19,140 nt of DNA from CAZQKL01 sp964593895 [NCBI: uncultured bacterium] (GTDB taxonomy: Bacteria; DYJV01): contig CAZQKL010000037.1 of NCBI GenBank assembly GCA_964593895.1, positions 1 through 19,140 on the forward strand. Reading direction: 5' to 3'. The notes beneath the pieces were generated by a model, which was not told the DNA's origin, made no database searches, and saw nothing but the letters and a program-made list of their open reading frames with translations. The translations under genes and the position numbers were made by a program. Shown here piece after piece: positions 13,692-19,140 of this stretch. Each line of letters starts with the position of its first letter. Positions within the stretch are counted from its first letter, which is position 1.

Positions 13692-14509
13692 TTGATGTTC
13701 ATCTTCATATTGGCCATGTTTTTGAATGGACAGAAAATGCTGTCAAACTGTGGATGGATACAGGAGATTATAGAAAAAAAATTTTTGATAAAAATGGATA
13801 TTTAATAATTGAAGAATATGTAAAAGTAATAAAAGATGAAGGTGTAACTGCAGGAATTCTACTTCCTGAATATTCACCTTTAACTGCTGGCGTTTTGCCA
13901 GTTGAGGAGGCAATTGAATTTAGTTCAAAATTTCCTGAATTTATTCCTTTTGGAGCAATAAATCCAAATGTTCATATATTTCCATTAAAAGAATTTAAAA
14001 GGCAAATTGAACTTGGCGTAAAGGGATTAAAACTTCATCCAGTTCATGGATTGTATTTTGTTAACGATAAAAGTCTTTATCCTGTTTATGAATATTGTGA
14101 AGAGAATAAAATTCCTGTTATGATGCATGCTGGAAGCTCAGTTTTCCCAGGAACTAAATTAAAATATGCTGATCCATACACTTTTGATGAAGTAGCAAGT
14201 GATTTTCCTAATTTGACAATAATCTTATGCCATGCTGGAAGAGGCTTCTGGTATAATATTGCTGAATTTTTAATTAGAAGGCATAAAAATGTGTATATTG
14301 ATATTTCAGGACTTCCTCCAAAAAATCTTTTAAAATATTATCCTAATCTTGATAGATTTTCAGATAAATTTCTTTTTGGAACAGATTTTCCAGGAGTTCC
14401 AGGGATAAAAAAGAATGTTAAAGATATAAATTCTCTGCCAATATCTGAAAAAGCAAAAGAAAATATTTTTTTTAGAAATGCAAAAAGAATATTAAATTTC
14501 TGGAATTAA
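13682..14509 (+). CDS. Amidohydrolase-2 family metal-dependent hydrolase or decarboxylase
   Basis: This 275-residue TIM-barrel protein carries the amidohydrolase-2 (PF04909-like) metal and catalytic set: HLH (His7, His9), GLKLHPVHG (His119), VMMHAGSS (His149), LCHAGRGFW (His184) and LFGTDFPG (Asp235). The family includes hydrolases such as lactonases and non-oxidative decarboxylases of aromatic or dicarboxylic acids (ACMSD, gamma-resorcylate decarboxylase). This protein is shorter than those decarboxylases, usually about 320-340 residues, so the reaction is open. It overlaps the PaaK-like gene by 10 nt and has only a weak ribosome-binding site (GAGA), so it is probably translated by coupling and works in the same pathway. 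It is the last gene of the operon. The next gene converges on it with 2 nt between the stops. Confidence 0.85.
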   Translation: MELIDVHLHIGHVFEWTENAVKLWMDTGDYRKKIFDKNGYLIIEEYVKVIKDEGVTAGILLPEYSPLTAGVLPVEEAIEFSSKFPEFIPFGAINPNVHIFPLKEFKRQIELGVKGLKLHPVHGLYFVNDKSLYPVYEYCEENKIPVMMHAGSSVFPGTKLKYADPYTFDEVASDFPNLTIILCHAGRGFWYNIAEFLIRRHKNVYIDISGLPPKNLLKYYPNLDRFSDKFLFGTDFPGVPGIKKNVKDINSLPISEKAKENIFFRNAKRILNFWN

Positions 14510-14511
14510 AT

Positions 14512-16311
14512 TTAATAATAATTTAAAATTTCATCTTCTTCAATAATTCCTTTGGATTGTAATTTCTTTACTATATTTTTATTTAAAAAAATCTCATCTG
14601 GCCATTCCCTTTTAAAACCATCAAAATCTCTCTTTACAGTTGCATCAACTCCAATTATTTTATCAATAAATATATCGTAACATGCATCAATATTACTTGT
14701 TACTCTCCATAAAAGAAGATAAAGATTTTGCCAATCATTTATCTTATTGTCTATAAAAATCGCAAATCTTAAAAATTCACTTAATCTATTTTTAATTTTT
14801 TCAAAAATTTTAATTACTGGCTTACTTTTATTAACTTTAATTATGCAGATTGGGTCATATTCATTAAAAACAATATTTTTAATTTCTGTAATATCAGTAT
14901 CCCAACTTTTTAATAATCTTTCAAGTTCACTATCATTTATTTTTCTTAATTTTCTTTTCGGTTTTAATTCTGTTGCATCAATTGCAAGTTTTCCTCCAAT
15001 TAAATTTTCATAACTTGAATGGTCAAGCTGGTCAACTATACCTTTTGAGATAAAAAATGAGTTTTCGGAAATTCTCTGTAAAATATAGGAAGTTAAATTT
15101 TTATAATCAGTCAATTCTGGTGCATCTTCACCAACAAAAATTACATGTTTTAAAAAACTCATCTGTCCAAGTCCCCATAGTGCATGAGAAATTTTATAAA
15201 TTGCCCCAGGAAAAGTTTTTTTAATTTTTACAATCATTAAATTGTGAAAAACTCCAGCTTCTGGCATGTGATAATCAATAATTTCTGGAATAGATATTTT
15301 TATAAATGGAAGAAAAATCCTTTCAGTTGCCCAACCCATATATTTATCTTCACATGGAGGTTTACCAACAACAGTTGAAACATAATGAGGATTTTCTTTT
15401 GAAGTAATTAATTTAACATGCATAATAGGAAATTTTTCCATAGGAGTGTAAAAACCTGTATGGTCTCCAAATGGACCTTCATATGCAAATTCATTAACAT
15501 CTATCTCTCCTTCAATAACAATATCAGCATCATTAGGGATAAAAATATTGTTTGTTTTTGATTTTACAAGAATGGGTTTTCTTTTTCTTATGAAACCATA
15601 AAAAAGTAGTTCAAAAAAATCTGGAGGAAATGGAGATTGCGCACACCATAAGTATAATGGGTCTCCACCAATTGCAATTGAAACAGGCATGTTTAATTTC
15701 TTCTTTCTATAATAGTTAAAAATTGAATTTCCATCTTTATGTAGTTGCCAGTGAATTATTAATTTATCTTTTGAAATCTTTTGCAATCTGTAAAGTCCAA
15801 CATTTTGAATATTTGTTTCTGGATTTAATGTATAAACCTGGCCTGCGGTAATGAATTTTGATGCATCTTTATCCCACATTTTTAAAATTGGAATTTCATC
15901 TAAACTTTTTAAAATTTTCTTTTGGCACTCTCCTTTTGATTTAATTTTTTTTGGTATCAAATTTTTAAAAATTAAAATCTTTTTTAATAGTTTTATTTTT
16001 TCTGAAAAGCTTTGTGGAGGAGAAAATTTTAACAGAGAATAAATCTCTTGAGATATTTTGTCAGGAGAATTTCCAAATATAAATTCAGTTACTTTAAAAT
16101 TTGCAAACATATTCATAATAATTGGAATTTTATATTCTTTACTTTCAGTTTTATCAACAGGATTAAGAAAAAGTAATATCTTTGGATTTTTCTTTTTGGC
16201 TTCAATAAAGGCAATATGGGGAATTTCTAAATTAACATCTAATTTTTCATGAAAAATCTTTATCCATTGATTTTTTTTTGCAATTTTTAAAAAATTTTCT
16301 AACCCTTGCAT
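14512..16311 (-). CDS. ubiD: UbiD-family decarboxylase (menaquinone-decarboxylase type)
   Basis: This is a 599-residue member of the UbiD family, whose enzymes use prenylated FMN to decarboxylate aromatic or unsaturated acids reversibly. Family blocks are ITAGQVYTLNPET, NVGLYRLQ with the conserved Arg175, HWQLHKDG, PVSIAIGGDP, VIEGEIDVNE with Glu267, EGPFGDHTGFYTP with Glu278, and a later ATERIFLPFIK, GVFHNLMIV and ALWGLGQM. NVGxYRxQ with HWQxHKDG and the length near 600 resemble the menaquinone-biosynthesis decarboxylase subfamily (SCO4490 type) more than E. coli UbiD. A role in futalosine-route menaquinone synthesis or in aromatic acid metabolism is possible. No UbiX (prenyl-FMN synthase) gene is in the window. 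The protein is rich in Lys, Ile and Asn. Only a poor ribosome-binding site precedes the ATG. Confidence 0.88.
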   Translation of the reverse strand: MQGLENFLKIAKKNQWIKIFHEKLDVNLEIPHIAFIEAKKKNPKILLFLNPVDKTESKEYKIPIIMNMFANFKVTEFIFGNSPDKISQEIYSLLKFSPPQSFSEKIKLLKKILIFKNLIPKKIKSKGECQKKILKSLDEIPILKMWDKDASKFITAGQVYTLNPETNIQNVGLYRLQKISKDKLIIHWQLHKDGNSIFNYYRKKKLNMPVSIAIGGDPLYLWCAQSPFPPDFFELLFYGFIRKRKPILVKSKTNNIFIPNDADIVIEGEIDVNEFAYEGPFGDHTGFYTPMEKFPIMHVKLITSKENPHYVSTVVGKPPCEDKYMGWATERIFLPFIKISIPEIIDYHMPEAGVFHNLMIVKIKKTFPGAIYKISHALWGLGQMSFLKHVIFVGEDAPELTDYKNLTSYILQRISENSFFISKGIVDQLDHSSYENLIGGKLAIDATELKPKRKLRKINDSELERLLKSWDTDITEIKNIVFNEYDPICIIKVNKSKPVIKIFEKIKNRLSEFLRFAIFIDNKINDWQNLYLLLWRVTSNIDACYDIFIDKIIGVDATVKRDFDGFKREWPDEIFLNKNIVKKLQSKGIIEEDEILNYY

Positions 16312-16361
16312 AATTTGACAATATAATATATTAAAAAAAAACTCAATCTTTGAGGAGAAAA
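16312..16361. promoter_or_regulatory. Short divergent promoter region between the ubiD-like gene and pmbA
   Basis: These 50 bp must hold start signals for both strands. On the plus strand, TATAAT (16322-16327) is a good -10 box but lacks a -35 at the right distance. On the minus strand, TTGAGT (16340-16345) with a 17-bp T-rich spacer precedes TATTGT, a weak promoter that would give an almost leaderless ubiD-like message. Both assignments are tentative. Confidence 0.3.
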
Positions 16362-17687
16362 ATGATAGAGGAAAAACTTATAGAAATTTTAAAAAAAAGA
16401 AAAATTGATGAATTTGAAATTTTAAAAAAGAAAATTAAAAAGACAAGTGTTGAAGTTAAAAATGGAAAAATTGAGGACTTTAAAAATTCTGAAGATATAC
16501 AGATTTCAATAAGAATTTTAAAAAATAAAAAATTAGGGTTTGGATATTTTGCTGGGAGTAATTTTAATGATAATGAAATTGAAAAAATTGTAGATAAAAC
16601 AATATCATCAACAGAAAAATTACCTTATGATGAATTTTTATGCTTTAATGAAGAAAATGTAAATGAAAATTATAATTGGGAAAATAAAGAAATTCACTCT
16701 CTTGATTTCAATAGACTTACTGAATTTTCAAAAGTAATAGAACAATCTGCATACAATTTTGATAATAGGATTAAAAATGTAAAAAATTCTGGTTGTGCAA
16801 AAGGGGAAATTGAGGTTATCTATATAAATTCTTATGATTGTCAAAAAACATTCAAAGGTAATTATATATCTTCTCAAGTTGTCGCAATTAGTGAAATGAA
16901 TTCTGAATCATATATGGGTTATGAGAATGTAATTTCAAGAAAATTGGATATAGATTTTGAACAAATTGGTAAAAATGCAGGAAAGAAAGCTGTTAGAATG
17001 TTTGGAGCAAAAAAAGGTAAAAGTTTTACTGGAGTTGTTATTTTTGAAAATGAGGTTGTTGCAGAATTATTAAGTATCATTTCACCTTCATTTTATCTTG
17101 AAAACATTGAAAAAAGTAAATCTCTATTTTTCAAAAATAAAAAGGGAGATAAAATTGCAAATCCAATAATTACAATAATTGATGATGGTTACAAAAAAGA
17201 TTTAAATGGTTCAATACCATTTGATGATGAAGGTGTAAAAACAAAGGAAAAATTTTTAATTGAAAATGGAGTGCTTGGCTCATTTTTAAATAATTTGCAT
17301 TATGCAAAAAAGTTTAATGTAGAACCCACTGGAAATGGTTTTAAACCTTCTTTTAAAACAATACCCTCTATTTCAGTAACAAATTTAATTTTAAAAAAGG
17401 GAGAGAAAACTTTAAATGACGGGATAAAATCAATAAAAAACGGCATTTTTATTACAAATTTAATGGGACTTCATATGGCTAATACTATTTCTGGTGATTT
17501 TTCTCTTGGTGCTGAAGGAATAATGATTGAAAATGGGGAATTAACAAATCCTGTTAGAGAAATTGTAGTCACTGGTAACATTAAAGAAATTTTAACAAAA
17601 ACTTGTGAAATTTTTAATGATGTAAAAGCGGTAGGTTCTATATATGCACCATCAATTATGGTTGATGGAGTAAAAATTTCAGGATAA
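16362..17687 (+). CDS. pmbA: PmbA/TldE-type subunit of the TldD-TldE metalloprotease
   Basis: With the ATG at 16362 the protein has 441 residues, about the family norm. An in-frame TTG lies 12 nt upstream, but GAGGAG (16352-16357) is well placed for the ATG. PmbA/TldE features are the N-terminal VEVKNGKIEDFKNSEDIQISIRIL, the middle NVISRKLDIDFEQIGKNAGKKA, DDEGVKTKEKFLIENGVLG, and the C-terminal SGDFSLGAEGIMIENGE with TGNIKEIL. The HExxxH zinc motif of TldD is absent, as expected for the TldE subunit. TldD-TldE degrades unfolded or antibiotic-like peptides, for example in maturation of modified peptides, and needs a TldD partner. None is in the window. The gene is followed 11 nt later by guaB, with which it is probably co-transcribed. 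Confidence 0.88.
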   Translation: MIEEKLIEILKKRKIDEFEILKKKIKKTSVEVKNGKIEDFKNSEDIQISIRILKNKKLGFGYFAGSNFNDNEIEKIVDKTISSTEKLPYDEFLCFNEENVNENYNWENKEIHSLDFNRLTEFSKVIEQSAYNFDNRIKNVKNSGCAKGEIEVIYINSYDCQKTFKGNYISSQVVAISEMNSESYMGYENVISRKLDIDFEQIGKNAGKKAVRMFGAKKGKSFTGVVIFENEVVAELLSIISPSFYLENIEKSKSLFFKNKKGDKIANPIITIIDDGYKKDLNGSIPFDDEGVKTKEKFLIENGVLGSFLNNLHYAKKFNVEPTGNGFKPSFKTIPSISVTNLILKKGEKTLNDGIKSIKNGIFITNLMGLHMANTISGDFSLGAEGIMIENGELTNPVREIVVTGNIKEILTKTCEIFNDVKAVGSIYAPSIMVDGVKISG

Positions 17688-17695
17688 AGAGGTAA

Positions 17696-19140
<1,445 letters not shown>

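Noticed and set aside
16315-16327. TTGACA plus TATAAT as a promoter for pmbA
   Set aside because: The two boxes are only 1 bp apart, so they cannot form one promoter. No -10 box lies 16-18 bp after this TTGACA.
16350-16361. TTG at 16350 as the start of pmbA
   Set aside because: The GAGGAG at 16352-16357 lies inside the extra codons and is ideally spaced for the ATG at 16362.

Overview
This is an AT-rich window (about 30% GC by eye, not counted) of densely packed bacterial genes. Arg codons are mostly AGA/AGG and many proteins are rich in Lys, Ile and Asn. TTGACA-type promoters with 17-bp spacers, Shine-Dalgarno sites and an intrinsic terminator with a T-tract show that it is bacterial. A tungsten/molybdenum aldehyde:ferredoxin oxidoreductase points to an anaerobe. 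A TrmI-type tRNA m1A58 methyltransferase is compatible with, but does not prove, a thermophilic habit. The gene order livG / acyl-CoA synthetase / livHM / livK / livF / PaaK-like ligase resembles clusters I associate with anaerobic Desulfobacterota-like bacteria. No phylum can be assigned from the sequence alone. I saw no RNA gene, insertion sequence, CRISPR array or phage gene.

Layout. (1) 7-2994, minus strand: one tight operon reading DUF89 phosphatase-like protein, DUF3108-like putative lipoprotein, TrmI, then a nucleoside phosphorylase/hydrolase. Adjacent genes overlap or lie 3 nt apart. (2) 3041-5194, plus strand: a clear promoter drives an aldehyde:ferredoxin oxidoreductase and a MoaD/ThiS-like protein that overlaps it by one base. 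A putative terminator is built into the last codons of the MoaD gene. (3) 5195-5476: a 288-bp regulatory region with a strong promoter, a dyad at the predicted start of transcription, and two distant inverted copies of a 16-17 bp element. (4) 5477-14509, plus strand: the main operon. It encodes a complete branched-chain-amino-acid-type (HAAT) ABC importer, a long-chain-type acyl-CoA synthetase, a PaaK-like adenylate-forming enzyme with an unusual P-loop, and a small amidohydrolase. Hairpins on both sides of the solute-binding-protein gene look like devices that set its expression apart from the rest. (5) 14512-16311, minus strand: a UbiD-family decarboxylase of the menaquinone-decarboxylase type, convergent with the operon and only 2 nt from it. 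(6) 16362-19140, plus strand: PmbA/TldE and IMP dehydrogenase (guaB), the latter cut by the window edge a few codons before its expected end.

How the genes may work together (inference). The Liv-type importer and its two CoA-ligase-like enzymes suggest uptake of a carboxylic acid, probably not a standard amino acid, and its trapping as a CoA thioester. The upstream oxidoreductase could interconvert the matching aldehyde and acid. The amidohydrolase-2 and UbiD proteins belong to families that include decarboxylases of aromatic or unsaturated acids, which makes an aromatic or aryl-alkanoic acid an attractive but unproven substrate.
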